A model generated the notes under the pieces. It ran no database searches and was not told the DNA's origin. It saw only the letters and a program-made list of their open reading frames with translations. From positions 62,001-126,000 of the forward strand of contig DLAF01000050.1 in NCBI GenBank assembly GCA_002492725.1: 64,000 bases of DNA, given 5' to 3'. This DNA is from Lachnospiraceae bacterium UBA7054 (GTDB lineage: Bacteria; Bacillota; Clostridia; Lachnospirales; Lachnospiraceae). A program made the position numbers and the translations under genes. Below, in pieces: positions 7,944 to 17,131 of the stretch (within the stretch, counting starts at the first letter, position 1; every line of letters starts with the position of its first letter).

Positions 7944-9545
7944 ATGAAAAAAGTATTTGTGATCGGCGCGGGCCCCGCCGGCCTCACCGCCGCCTATGAA
8001 CTGCTCAGACAGGATCAAAATAAGGAATACGACGTCACGGTACTGGAAGAATCCGACGCAATGGGCGGTATCTCCAAGACTGTCAACTACAAGGGAAACC
8101 GCATGGACATGGGCGGCCACCGCTTTTTTTCCAAGGTACCGGAAGTCAATGCGTGGTGGGAGCATATGCTGCCCACGCAGGGTTCCCCCACCTACGATGA
8201 TATCGTGCTGCACCGCGAGATGACACTTGTCCCCGGCGGACCCGATCCCGAAAAGGAAGACCACGTCATGCTGCGCAGGCACCGTGTTTCGCGTATCTAT
8301 TATAACCGAAAATTTTTCGACTATCCAATCTCCTTAAAACCGGAGACCTTTATCAATATGGGGTTTCTTGCCACCATGCAGGCTGGTTTCAGCTACCTTG
8401 CCTCTATGATTCACAAAAGGCCGGAAAATTCGTTGGAAGATTTTTATGTAAACCGATTTGGTAAAAAACTCTACTCCATGTTCTTTGAAAATTATACGGA
8501 AAACCTCTGGGGCAGACACCCCTCCGAGATCGCTCCCGATTGGGGCGCACAGCGGGCAAAGGGTCTGTCTATCGCCACCATTTTAAAAGACGTCTTCTCT
8601 AAAATGCTGCCCGGCAGGAAAAACCGCGAGGTGGAAACCTCGTTGATCGAAGAATTCAGCTATCCAAAACTCGGCCCCGGCCAGCTCTGGGAAGTGACCG
8701 CAGAGCACATCAAAGAAATGGGCGGAACTATTCTCTGCCACAGCAGGGCGGTCGGACTCCACAAGAATGAAAACAACCATCTGACTTCCATCACTTACGA
8801 GACACCCGATGGAGAAGTGACCGCAAAAGGTGATATCTTTATCTCCTCCATGCCCGTGAAGGATCTGGTGGCAGGCATGAACGACGTGCCAAAGGCCGAA
8901 GCGGAGATTGCCGCAGGCCTCCCCTACCGCGATTATATGACCGTAGGACTGCTGCTGCCGAAGCTGAACCTGAAAAACAAAACGAATTTAAAGACCATCA
9001 GCAATATCGTACCCGACTGCTGGATCTATGTACATGACAGGACCGTAAAGCTGGGGCGGTTCCAAATCTACAACAACTGGTCTCCCTACATGGTGCGCGA
9101 CTTGGAACACACGGTTTGGATCGGTCTGGAATACTTTGTCTCCGAGGGGGATGAATACTGGACGATGTCGGATGAGGCCTTCACCCGCTTTGCGGTAGAC
9201 GAGATTGTGAGCATGGGACTGATCGACAAGCCTTCCGATGTGATGGATTCCCATGTGGAGCGGGTAAAGAAAGCCTACCCAGCCTACTTTGACACCTACA
9301 AGGATATGGACAAGCTGACCGCATACTTAAAGTCCATCGACAACCTCTACTGCGTGGGCAGAAACGGCCAACACCGCTACAACAACATCGACCACTCGAT
9401 GATGACTTCCTTCGAGACCGTGAAAAACATTTTGGGCGGTATTTCCTCCAAGGACAATATCTGGAATGTCAACACGGAAAAAACCTACCACGAGGAAGCG
9501 CGGAAGGAAAAGGGCGCACAGGCGGATCAAATCGAGGTTGACTGA
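7944..9545 (+). CDS. NAD(P)/FAD-dependent oxidoreductase (amine-oxidase / UDP-galactopyranose-mutase-like)
   Basis: This 533-residue cytosolic flavoenzyme opens with the FAD Rossmann motif VFVIGAGPAGLTAAYEL, an acidic strand end (VTVLEE), and AMGGISKTVNYKGNRMDMGG with HRFFSK. That is the arrangement seen in UDP-galactopyranose mutases and protoporphyrinogen-oxidase-like proteins. It ends with NLYCVGRNGQHRYNNIDHS, the usual C-terminal FAD-contact segment. GAGG lies 7 bases before the ATG. This subgroup is repeatedly encoded in polysaccharide loci beside GtrA and GT2 genes, as here, so a nucleotide-sugar or lipid-linked-sugar redox or mutase role is plausible. A true UDP-galactopyranose mutase would be about 370 residues, so Glf activity is not claimed. 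It stands alone on the plus strand. Confidence 0.85.
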   Translation: MKKVFVIGAGPAGLTAAYELLRQDQNKEYDVTVLEESDAMGGISKTVNYKGNRMDMGGHRFFSKVPEVNAWWEHMLPTQGSPTYDDIVLHREMTLVPGGPDPEKEDHVMLRRHRVSRIYYNRKFFDYPISLKPETFINMGFLATMQAGFSYLASMIHKRPENSLEDFYVNRFGKKLYSMFFENYTENLWGRHPSEIAPDWGAQRAKGLSIATILKDVFSKMLPGRKNREVETSLIEEFSYPKLGPGQLWEVTAEHIKEMGGTILCHSRAVGLHKNENNHLTSITYETPDGEVTAKGDIFISSMPVKDLVAGMNDVPKAEAEIAAGLPYRDYMTVGLLLPKLNLKNKTNLKTISNIVPDCWIYVHDRTVKLGRFQIYNNWSPYMVRDLEHTVWIGLEYFVSEGDEYWTMSDEAFTRFAVDEIVSMGLIDKPSDVMDSHVERVKKAYPAYFDTYKDMDKLTAYLKSIDNLYCVGRNGQHRYNNIDHSMMTSFETVKNILGGISSKDNIWNVNTEKTYHEEARKEKGAQADQIEVD

Positions 9546-9595
9546 CCTGTACCGGCTAAGCACATTTCTGATTCGGGATGGAAAGGCAGGCTGCA

Positions 9596-10735
9596 TCAGG
9601 CAGCGCGGCTTAGCACCCGCTGCAATATGGCGCTTGCCAGAACCAAAATCACCGTATAGACGGCCATTTCATATAAGTAACTTGTATCATGAATCGATTG
9701 CAGATAGTACCAGGGTGGGAGAAGACGTTTTCCCACCCTGAAATTTTGCAGATTCAGAAAAATCGGACACAGTGCGAGCATCCCTGCCGAAAGCGGCAAA
9801 AGGATGACCCCGATCCACCGGGGCGTCCGGCACAAAAGCCGCAGCAGATTGGAAAAGGCCAGCACACAAAAGGCAAAGACTGCTGCGCACCCCACTTCTT
9901 TCAAAGGCTCCGTAAACACCCCGCCCAGCTTACAGCACAAAAGAAGGACTGCCGTCCCGTCCAAAAGAAAGATGCCGCCTACAGCGTAGAACGCCAAAAA
10001 GCGTCTCGCACCGGACATCCTGCCGTAGACGCCCCGCTCCTCATCCTGCATATAAAAGAGGGCGGCCGCCAGTCCCAGGATAACGAGCCAGATTGCCAGG
10101 ATTCCTCTGAGAGGTGCCTGCACATAATCGCCCTCCCGCACTTTTTCCGTGCTTCCATCCGGATAGACCGCCTGAAACAGGCTTCCCGTCACCGCCACGC
10201 TCTCATAAGTACGACGCAGCGTTTCCTCTCCAAGTTTGGTAAACCCCAATTCCTGCGTGGCATAACTCTCATAAACGGCATAAGAGAAAGCGGGGTAGAT
10301 TGCTGCCGAGAGCACTTCTCTGGAAAGAAGAAGCGGTACGCTGTCCTTTTGCTCCACCACCTTCACAAGCGGCCGCACCCGCCGTTTCTGTGCCAATTCA
10401 CGAAGATTTTCTTCCGTCTCATCGGAAAAAAGCCAGGCAGCATCCGCCTCTTTCGTCTCCACCATCCGCACAGCTTCCTCCCCGCTTTCACAGGAAAAGA
10501 AGCGAAAAACACTGTCCCTGCCAAGCAGCCGCTCTCCGATCTGCTGCGCCGTCTGATCGTCCTGCGGCAGATAGATGGCAATGGAGGCAATCCCGCTCTC
10601 TTCGCTTGCAAGCCTGCCCAAGCCAGCCGCAAACAGGAGCGGCAGAGCGAGCAGGAGCAGAAAACTATATTTACATAACAGGCGTTTTTGTATCAGCCAG
10701 CCTCTCACAAGCATATCACCGATTTTTGTGAGCAT
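9596..10735 (-). CDS. ABC-2 type transporter permease
   Basis: This 379-residue permease has an N-terminal helix (about 22-42), an extracytoplasmic domain of ~160 residues, and five or six C-terminal helices (about 210-375). This is the ABC2_membrane_3 layout. AAGGAGG lies 7 bases before the ATG. It is the last of three genes (ATPase, permease, permease), with 18 bases between the two permease genes, so the two permeases probably form a heterodimer powered by the ATPase at 11989-12660. The substrate is unknown: toxic peptide, lipid or surface-polymer export are all possible. Confidence 0.85.
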   Translation of the reverse strand: MLTKIGDMLVRGWLIQKRLLCKYSFLLLLALPLLFAAGLGRLASEESGIASIAIYLPQDDQTAQQIGERLLGRDSVFRFFSCESGEEAVRMVETKEADAAWLFSDETEENLRELAQKRRVRPLVKVVEQKDSVPLLLSREVLSAAIYPAFSYAVYESYATQELGFTKLGEETLRRTYESVAVTGSLFQAVYPDGSTEKVREGDYVQAPLRGILAIWLVILGLAAALFYMQDEERGVYGRMSGARRFLAFYAVGGIFLLDGTAVLLLCCKLGGVFTEPLKEVGCAAVFAFCVLAFSNLLRLLCRTPRWIGVILLPLSAGMLALCPIFLNLQNFRVGKRLLPPWYYLQSIHDTSYLYEMAVYTVILVLASAILQRVLSRAA

Positions 10736-10753
10736 CCGTTTCCTCCTTTCTCT

Positions 10754-11992
10754 CTACCCTCTGAGGATCCGCCTCTGCCTGACAACAACCGCCAACAGAA
10801 GGAACACTGCCAGCCAAGCAAAAACCGCCGCCCCCGCGCCGCATGCAGTTCTCTCCAAAAAGCCGCTCTCCACAAACCGTGCAGCCGCCCCCGTGGGGAG
10901 AAAGCTTCCCACAACCCGCAGCTGCGCAGGGAAGAAAGCCGTCGGGTAAAAATACCCTGACAGATAAGCCATCCCTACCCCGCCAAACAACAGCAGCAAA
11001 AGGCCGTTCACAATCCCGTCCGCCAACTCGTAAAGAAAGAGCTGGAAGGCCGCAAACATCGCCGCAGAGGCCAGCAAAAAGGGCAGCAGCGCAAGAAAGG
11101 GCGCAGCTCCCCTGCCCTCCCACTCCGGCAGCGAAAACAGTTCCCGCTCCAGTCCCGGCACCAGAAGACAAAACGGCAGGAAAAAACCCGCAAACAAAAA
11201 GGCCAGATAAGCCAGATACTCCCCCGCGATCTGCAAAAACGCCCCCACGCCTGCGGCCCGCAGCATCCCCGCCAGCGCCGTTTTACGGAAAAGAAAGAAA
11301 ACACTGCCGAAAAGACCGGAAAGAATCATAAGCAGAAGCAAAATCCTGCAAAAATAGTAGGCCTCCAGACTAAGCCCGTCCGCATAACCCAAAACCTCCA
11401 CCTCGCCAAACCCACTGCGGGAAAGCACCAGGTTGATCAACATGAGGTTGAGGCGGTCCGTCTCCGTGCCGACCCGCTCTGCGCTCCCCTGTTCGCAGAG
11501 CGTGCGCTGCATTGCGTAAATAGCGCTCTGGGATGCCGTCACCAGTGTAGACGCCACATCCGCGATCTCCCCCATCACCGTGGCGCCAAGCTGTGTCTGC
11601 TCAGAAGCGACCGTATATGTGACATGTATGTCATTATCCCCGAAAACAACGGCGTCCAGAAAACCGTCCGGCACCCGCACCACGGAAGTCAGCTCCCCCC
11701 GCGCAAGGGCAGACTCCGCCTCCGCTTCCGTCATCTCGATCAGCTCGATCATCAGGCGCGAATCATCCATGGTCTGCAAAGCCGCGATCCCAAAGCCCAG
11801 ATAAGAATCAGAGACGTCCCCCACCAGGCCGATCCGATATCTCTCCTGCCCCTCGCCCGCCCCCTGCATCACAAGCAGCGCCGCAGGAATGCCCACACAG
11901 ACGCAGATCACCAGACTAACGCCCATCTGTAACGGGAGAAGACGCCATACGCGTATCAGTTGTGCCCTGAAAAACCCCGCCAGCCTTCTCAT
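10754..11992 (-). CDS. ABC-2 type transporter permease
   Basis: I start it at MRRLAGFFRAQLIRVWR (11992). That ATG overlaps the TGA of the upstream ATPase (ATGA) and has GGAGG 7 bases before it; a longer frame to 12079 only adds residues that overlap the ATPase gene. The layout matches its neighbour at 9596: one N-terminal helix, an extracytoplasmic domain of ~170 residues (VGDVSDSYLGFGIAALQ onward) and about six C-terminal helices. Translational coupling to the ATPase and similar length to the next permease support a heterodimeric exporter. Confidence 0.87.
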   Translation of the reverse strand: MRRLAGFFRAQLIRVWRLLPLQMGVSLVICVCVGIPAALLVMQGAGEGQERYRIGLVGDVSDSYLGFGIAALQTMDDSRLMIELIEMTEAEAESALARGELTSVVRVPDGFLDAVVFGDNDIHVTYTVASEQTQLGATVMGEIADVASTLVTASQSAIYAMQRTLCEQGSAERVGTETDRLNLMLINLVLSRSGFGEVEVLGYADGLSLEAYYFCRILLLLMILSGLFGSVFFLFRKTALAGMLRAAGVGAFLQIAGEYLAYLAFLFAGFFLPFCLLVPGLERELFSLPEWEGRGAAPFLALLPFLLASAAMFAAFQLFLYELADGIVNGLLLLLFGGVGMAYLSGYFYPTAFFPAQLRVVGSFLPTGAAARFVESGFLERTACGAGAAVFAWLAVFLLLAVVVRQRRILRG

Positions 11993-12660
11993 AATAAAGC
12001 CTCCGCCAGCTTGTGATAATCGCCGTCGTACCCATAAGGATGCAGGCGGCCTTCCTTTAACAGATAACAGACATCGCACAGCGGCAGATCCTGCACGTCA
12101 TGCGTGGCAAGCAGGATGATACCGCCAGCTTCCTTGTAAGCCGTCAAATAACGGAGGATGCTTTCCTTGCAGACCAGATCCAAAGCCGCCGACGGCTCAT
12201 CCAGTATCAGGATCCCCGGCCGGGAAGCCACCGCACAGGCAATGGAAAGGCGTTTTCTCATGCCGCCGGACAGTCTGCGCACCGGTGTTTTTAAAAAGGC
12301 ATCGATCCCCAACAGCGCAAGCGATCCTTCCGCAAGTTCCCTGTTTAACGTCCCCTTGTCATGCCACATGCGCAGATTGTCCCAGGCTGAAAGTTCTTCC
12401 ATCAGCGGGTCTGTCTGGGGCACATAGCCGAGGAGATCGGGAATCCGTCCCAGATAGCGCAAAAGGTCCGTCTCCCCGTAAAAAAAGGAGCCGCCGTCCG
12501 CTCTGCGCACCCCCGAAAGGATGGAAAACAGCGTTGATTTCCCGCTGCCGTTTCCGCCGAGGATTCCCACACATTGTCCGCTTTCCGTCAAAAAAGAGAC
12601 ATCCGCAAGCACCTGTTTTTTCCCGTAGGCCTTACGGATGCCCCGCACTTCCATTGTCAT
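11989..12660 (-). CDS. ABC transporter ATP-binding protein
   Basis: All ABC ATPase motifs are present: Walker A GILGGNGSGKST, Q-loop VPQTDPLM, signature LSGGMRKR, Walker B ILILDEPSAALD and switch His in LLATHD. I start it at MTMEVRGIRKAYG (12660). GGGAGG sits 9 bases before this ATG and lies inside the last codons of the upstream SGNH lipoprotein gene, whose TAG is only 5 bases away, so translation is probably coupled. In-frame codons up to 12708 would overlap that gene. It energises the two permeases that follow. Confidence 0.95.
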   Translation of the reverse strand: MTMEVRGIRKAYGKKQVLADVSFLTESGQCVGILGGNGSGKSTLFSILSGVRRADGGSFFYGETDLLRYLGRIPDLLGYVPQTDPLMEELSAWDNLRMWHDKGTLNRELAEGSLALLGIDAFLKTPVRRLSGGMRKRLSIACAVASRPGILILDEPSAALDLVCKESILRYLTAYKEAGGIILLATHDVQDLPLCDVCYLLKEGRLHPYGYDGDYHKLAEALL

Positions 12661-12665
12661 TTTCA

Positions 12666-13670
12666 CTACCTCCCGACGAGTGCACGTTTCACCGCCTCCG
12701 CAATACACGCCATGCCATCCGCCGTCGGATGCACTCCGTCAGTCGTCATTTCTGCCAAATTGTCTATGGTAATACCGCAGTCCTGCAGATCCACCACGAC
12801 AAGCCCCTTATTTTCCGCAATCTGCACGATCGTCCTGCTGTAATCCGCCGCCGTCAGCCCGTCTGTCGTCACAAAATCCACATAGGGCGTTTGCGTCCCA
12901 TAGTCTCCCACCGGAAGCAGGGTACAGCAGTAAATCTCCGCAGGGGGATAGTTTGCCAGCAATTTGTCAAGCATGAGGGTATAGGCATCGCTAAACGTCG
13001 TAATCTCCCCCTCCTCCACCAGCATTGTGCCGTCATTTGTCCCCATGGAAACCCCGTTTAACAGATCGTTGGTTCCCAAAAACACGATAATGATCTCCGG
13101 GCAGGCCCCTGCTGCTCCCGTAAGCGCACCGATGCGCAGCTCATTGCAGGCACAGAGTGGATCCTCCGTGCCCGTCGAATCCCCGACAGCGGTAGCGCCT
13201 GCACTGGAGCCGTTTTTGTAAAGAGTAAGCCCCAAATCATTCATGACCCGCTGCCACCAGGTACCCTCCACCGCCTTCACGTCTCCATATTCCGGATAGA
13301 AAACGGCATACCCTTCCGGATTATGACCGCGGAAGGTAGAAATGCTGTCTCCCAAGATGGAAATCGTCTTTCCGTCAAGCTGCACAGGCTCGGAATCCGC
13401 AGACGCCTGTTCCGTTCGCCCTTCATCCGCACCATCGGATGCCGCTTCACTTCCCTGTGCATCCTCCGCAGCCCCATCGGCCGCCTCTTCGCTTCCCTGT
13501 GCATCCTCCGCGGCCCCATCAGCCGCCTCTTCGCTTTCCTCTGCCGTATCCTGACTTTCCAGTCCCATTTGACTGCCATCCTGCGCTGCCGCTTCCGCAC
13601 TGCCCCCGCATCCCATAACCATCAAAGAGACCGCCGCCATGCACACTGCCGCTATCATCTTCTTTTTCAT
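12666..13670 (-). CDS. SGNH/GDSL hydrolase lipoprotein
   Basis: The signal peptide ends in a lipobox (VMGC, Cys21), so it is probably lipid-anchored outside the membrane. Residues 22-95 are a low-complexity acidic linker with a 14-residue tandem repeat (EEAADGAAEDAQGS, 47-74). The SGNH fold follows: block I ISILGDSISTF (about 104-114), block III VFLGTNDLL and block V TDGVHPTADGM with the catalytic Asp/His. Likely substrates are O-acetyl groups on extracellular glycans. It lies between a radical SAM gene and the ABC ATPase and ends inside the latter's ribosome site. Confidence 0.9.
   Translation of the reverse strand: MKKKMIAAVCMAAVSLMVMGCGGSAEAAAQDGSQMGLESQDTAEESEEAADGAAEDAQGSEEAADGAAEDAQGSEAASDGADEGRTEQASADSEPVQLDGKTISILGDSISTFRGHNPEGYAVFYPEYGDVKAVEGTWWQRVMNDLGLTLYKNGSSAGATAVGDSTGTEDPLCACNELRIGALTGAAGACPEIIIVFLGTNDLLNGVSMGTNDGTMLVEEGEITTFSDAYTLMLDKLLANYPPAEIYCCTLLPVGDYGTQTPYVDFVTTDGLTAADYSRTIVQIAENKGLVVVDLQDCGITIDNLAEMTTDGVHPTADGMACIAEAVKRALVGR
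13449..13532 (-). repeat. Two 42-base tandem repeats in SGNH lipoprotein linker
   Basis: These encode two identical EEAADGAAEDAQGS units and are followed by a degenerate third (EAASDGADEG) to about 13431. Such in-frame repeats can change copy number and so the linker length. Confidence 0.8.
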
Positions 13671-13706
13671 TTGTCCCCCGCCCTCATGATACTTGCATCC
13701 TACATA

Positions 13707-14687
13707 TTATTTTTGCTTAAAGATCGACTGTCTCGCGCCGTGCATCTGCCTGTGCTTCAAAACGTCGTCCACCGCGTCCATGCGAAGTCCCGCATCAATA
13801 AAATCACAGTTTTTACAGAAGGGATAGTTGTGCCTGCCGCCGGCGATCGCCTCCCGCAGCTTCTGATATTTTTCGCTGTTCCAGCCTTCCCGCAGAGAGG
13901 TTGTATTCAGATCCGCAAGCTCCGTCACCTCAAAATTATCGCAGCAGCAGATCCCCATCTTCCCGAAAGGTGTGATCCAAACATCCGTAAAGGGCATCAG
14001 ACAGGTCTCTTTTATGATTTTCCCCTTGGACTGCTTGTTGGGGGCGCTGCCCGCGCGGTTTGTCAGCACTTCCTTCAAATAACGGATCTGTATCAAAATT
14101 TCCACGTCGCGAAACTCATCCGGATGCGCCTTCACATAATCATGAATAATCTGCACGTTGTCGTGCATCTTCATTTCCATCCCGTAGTTGTTGATAATGA
14201 GCTGATCCACGTAAGGAACGATCTGTTTCACCTTGTCCACATTGAGGAGCAGACCGTTGGTGGACATGAAAATAAAGGTATCCGGAAGCTGCTTCCTGGC
14301 ATACTTATGAAATTCTACAATGCGTGTATCAAGCCACGGTTCGTTGTTCCCGTAGAGTGTCAGGTGTCCCTTGTAATTCCAGTCGCGAAGCTGATCGATG
14401 ATGGAATAATAAAGCGCATCATCCATCTTCTTATAAGGCCGCTTTTCCGCATGGATATTGGCGGTACAAAATTCACAGGTACTGTTGCAGCGGTTCACCG
14501 TCTCCAGATTTACCACCAGCGGATGCGGCGGCTCCTCGTGGCTTAAAAAGTACTCAATATAACCTTTCTGCGATTTTCTGCGGCTGAGAAACTGTAATTT
14601 CAGATAACTCTCGCTGGAAATCCACGGCAGGTACTTTTTGGCATTCCACCCGATCGCACCCCCGAAATTGTGTACTCGAATTGACAT
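13707..14687 (-). CDS. Radical SAM/SPASM domain protein
   Basis: This 326-residue protein carries the radical SAM cluster motif CNSTCEFC (Cys67, 71, 74) followed by TLYGNNEPWL and MSTNGLLL strands. The C-terminal part has extra cysteines (CLMPFTDVWITPFGKMGICCCDNF, then YPFCKNCDF), as in SPASM/Twitch auxiliary-cluster domains. AGGAG lies 7 bases before the ATG. Members in polysaccharide loci are often uncharacterised; roles in sugar dehydration or epimerisation or in peptide modification are possible. No precursor peptide is seen next to it, so a sugar or lipid substrate fits better. Confidence 0.9.
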   Translation of the reverse strand: MSIRVHNFGGAIGWNAKKYLPWISSESYLKLQFLSRRKSQKGYIEYFLSHEEPPHPLVVNLETVNRCNSTCEFCTANIHAEKRPYKKMDDALYYSIIDQLRDWNYKGHLTLYGNNEPWLDTRIVEFHKYARKQLPDTFIFMSTNGLLLNVDKVKQIVPYVDQLIINNYGMEMKMHDNVQIIHDYVKAHPDEFRDVEILIQIRYLKEVLTNRAGSAPNKQSKGKIIKETCLMPFTDVWITPFGKMGICCCDNFEVTELADLNTTSLREGWNSEKYQKLREAIAGGRHNYPFCKNCDFIDAGLRMDAVDDVLKHRQMHGARQSIFKQK

Positions 14688-14746
14688 ATGATAACTCCTC
14701 TCTGCTTTTTCTGATTAGCAATACCATGTGTTTTACAATTGTCTAT

Positions 14747-16621
14747 TCAGATGATGTGATAGACATAGACCGTCATACTTTCGTCCGCCGCCGTGTACTC
14801 TCCCTGAAGGGAAAGCCCGACCTCTTCCGCATTGGAAAGCCTGATCCTTGAAAAAAGATATTTCCCGCCAAGCTCTTTAAATGCTTTTCCGTCTATATAA
14901 ATGCGGTCGTCCGTCGCATACACCGTCTTGGTGGCACTGACGATGCTTAAGTCGGTCCCGGAATACAGATAAGCCTTTGCCCCCCAGTCGTCATAGTAGA
15001 TCCGGGTAGCCTCCACCCGCTCCAGCGCCGGAGCGATCACCTTGCGAAATGCCTCCTTATACCGCTGGGGATAAAAACCCAGATACCCGTCCAGCGTGGC
15101 AATCCCGTTATACTCAAGCACCGCCGGGTATAGGCCGTAGGCTGCCGCCCACTCACCCTGATAGCCGATATCCTCCTTGATTTTCGCAAACAGTTCTACG
15201 GCGTAAAACTGTTCGTAGGAAAGCTCGTCCACCTCCGTGCCGTGATAATATTCATAAGCCCTGTTATGACAGGTAGCATACAGGTCATTATAACGGTTCG
15301 GTGTCAGGATCACGGCAAGCAGGGCCAGGCATACAATGCCGTTTGCCAGCCACACCCGCAAAATTCCTCCCTCATAGAGTTTCAAAAGTACCAAAAACAG
15401 GGCCGCGTACCAGAGAAACGGGTTGAAAAAGACGGTACGGTTAAACTGCCAGCCCTCAAGCGGCGGAATCAGCCGCTCCACAAGCGAGCGCAGCGGCTTA
15501 AAGTCATATAGGCCGTACACCACGCAGTTGAAGACGATAAAAAGCACCACCAGATTGAAAGGGTCGTGAATGATGCTTTTCCACTCCCGTCTTATGATAT
15601 AACGCCCGTTATTAATAATCGCATACAGGATGCAGACGGGAAGTATTACTTTTGCGTGCACGCTGTCCGCATGAAAGATGCCCTCTTTAAAAACCTGTCC
15701 AATCTCCGCAAAGATCTCTGCCGGAGAGAGACTTGCATTCACGATGGAGGCACGGATTGTCACCTCATCGCTAAGGAGCATCTGCGAAAACAGCCGGTAC
15801 TCGCAGACCACATAGCCCGCCGCCAGCACAAGCAAAGCAACCAGCATCCGCAGGGCCGCCCCTTCATCGCCGCTGCGCACCTCGCCTTGCCGCCCTTCTT
15901 CCTCCGCAGCGCTCTGTGCCATTCCCACTTCGCTGCTCTGTGCCATATCATATCTGCTATGCGATCGCCGATACAGCTGCCTGCCAAACAGCCACAAAAC
16001 GACCAGCGCAAGATACCCCAGAATAAAAATACCGTGGTAGGAAAAATAGGACAGAAGCGGATAGGCAAACAACGCCGCATACCACATCCGCCACCGTGCC
16101 TCCCGCTTCCGATCAATCTTTATCAGGATAAAAACGCACAGCGGAATGGAAGCAAAGGCAAAGCCGAAAGCCGGAAAGACCCAGAGCGTTCCATAGCACA
16201 GGCCCGTCATATAAACAATGGGGCGCACCCGCAGATACCGCTCCATAAGAAGCTCCTTCGCAAGCAGTCGAAACGAGAACATCCCCAGCAGGATCTTTCC
16301 CAATATGCCCAGAATATAGGCTGTATAGGTCGGAAAGAGCATATAAAGCACACTGTAGAGGGAAAGCTCCGACGGAAGGTTATCCCGGCTCACGCCGCCC
16401 AGAAAAGGAGCGTCCACACCATGCTTCCAAAAGGCGTCCGTATTTTTTAACATCTGAAACTGCGCCAGAAACAGCTCCATATTATCATGGAGGCCGATGT
16501 AACTGCGCTCCCCGTATGCGAAAAACACCACCGCCGCAAACAGCGGGAATCCGATGACGGGAAACAGGAACCAATATTTAGTTAGCCACCGAAACCATGT
16601 TCGTCCGGTCAATTTATTCAT
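14747..16621 (-). CDS. Large membrane protein, DUF6044-like
   Basis: This 624-residue protein has about 11 hydrophobic segments. An early loop reads YIGLHDNMELFLAQF and FLGGVSRDNLPSE, placed like the acidic catalytic loop of GT-C glycosyltransferases, and a soluble C-terminal ~150-residue domain ends VYVYHII. I assign the DUF6044 family from memory of similar loci, with moderate certainty. The start codon overlaps the stop of gtrA (ATGA). Between GtrA and a radical SAM gene, a role as lipid-linked-sugar glycosyltransferase is plausible but not shown. Confidence 0.75.
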   Translation of the reverse strand: MNKLTGRTWFRWLTKYWFLFPVIGFPLFAAVVFFAYGERSYIGLHDNMELFLAQFQMLKNTDAFWKHGVDAPFLGGVSRDNLPSELSLYSVLYMLFPTYTAYILGILGKILLGMFSFRLLAKELLMERYLRVRPIVYMTGLCYGTLWVFPAFGFAFASIPLCVFILIKIDRKREARWRMWYAALFAYPLLSYFSYHGIFILGYLALVVLWLFGRQLYRRSHSRYDMAQSSEVGMAQSAAEEEGRQGEVRSGDEGAALRMLVALLVLAAGYVVCEYRLFSQMLLSDEVTIRASIVNASLSPAEIFAEIGQVFKEGIFHADSVHAKVILPVCILYAIINNGRYIIRREWKSIIHDPFNLVVLFIVFNCVVYGLYDFKPLRSLVERLIPPLEGWQFNRTVFFNPFLWYAALFLVLLKLYEGGILRVWLANGIVCLALLAVILTPNRYNDLYATCHNRAYEYYHGTEVDELSYEQFYAVELFAKIKEDIGYQGEWAAAYGLYPAVLEYNGIATLDGYLGFYPQRYKEAFRKVIAPALERVEATRIYYDDWGAKAYLYSGTDLSIVSATKTVYATDDRIYIDGKAFKELGGKYLFSRIRLSNAEEVGLSLQGEYTAADESMTVYVYHII

Positions 16622-17088
16622 CGCCTGTCCCTTTCATCCTGTCCACTCTTAAAGACAAACAATTTCTGCCCGAAGAAATTCATCACGATAAAGATACCCA
16701 TGCCAAAGATCATGGCTATATTTTCAAACAGCGCCTGAGACAGCCCGCCGCCTTTTGCCAGTCCCGTAAGCTCGATCAGGCGGGCCACCAGCGGTTTTGC
16801 CACGCTGAAAGAGACCAGATAGCAGACGATGATATTGATTGCAAAGCGCCAGGGCAGCCACTTATCACGCTCCTTCACCTTAAAGGTCAGCTTCGCATTC
16901 GCGTGGTAGGAAAACACGCTGCCGATAAAGTAGGAGATTCCGCTGGAAAGCCAGTAGTTCATATGGATGAGATTATAAAGCACAGCCATGATACCCCAGC
17001 CGAGCATCGTATTGATCACACCCACCATCCCAAAATGGATGACCTCCATAATAAAGTCTCTGTATTTTTCAAACAATTTTTTAATCAT
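16618..17088 (-). CDS. GtrA family membrane protein
   Basis: This 156-residue protein has four helices and the GtrA/DPMS pattern: FGMVGVINTMLGWGIMAVLYNL, ISYFIGSVFSYHANAKLTF, and a helix followed by GMGIFIVMNFFGQKLFVF. GtrA proteins are thought to flip or accompany polyprenyl-phosphate-sugars made by GtrB-like GT2 enzymes, two of which occur in this window (24541 and 30735). The gene overlaps the next by 4 bases. Confidence 0.9.
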   Translation of the reverse strand: MIKKLFEKYRDFIMEVIHFGMVGVINTMLGWGIMAVLYNLIHMNYWLSSGISYFIGSVFSYHANAKLTFKVKERDKWLPWRFAINIIVCYLVSFSVAKPLVARLIELTGLAKGGGLSQALFENIAMIFGMGIFIVMNFFGQKLFVFKSGQDERDRR

Positions 17089-17131
17089 TTCCTTTGCGCC
17101 TTATGCTTCCTTTTGCTTCTTTCCGCTTTTT

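Noticed and set aside
7944..9545. Annotation as UDP-galactopyranose mutase
   Set aside because: The FAD motif layout is similar, but at 533 residues it is far longer than Glf and I could not place the Glf active-site residues.
12285..14546. Overlapping plus-strand frames of 258 and 407 codons
   Set aside because: They run antisense to the ABC ATPase, SGNH lipoprotein and radical SAM genes, all of which have clear motifs; no coding signal of their own.
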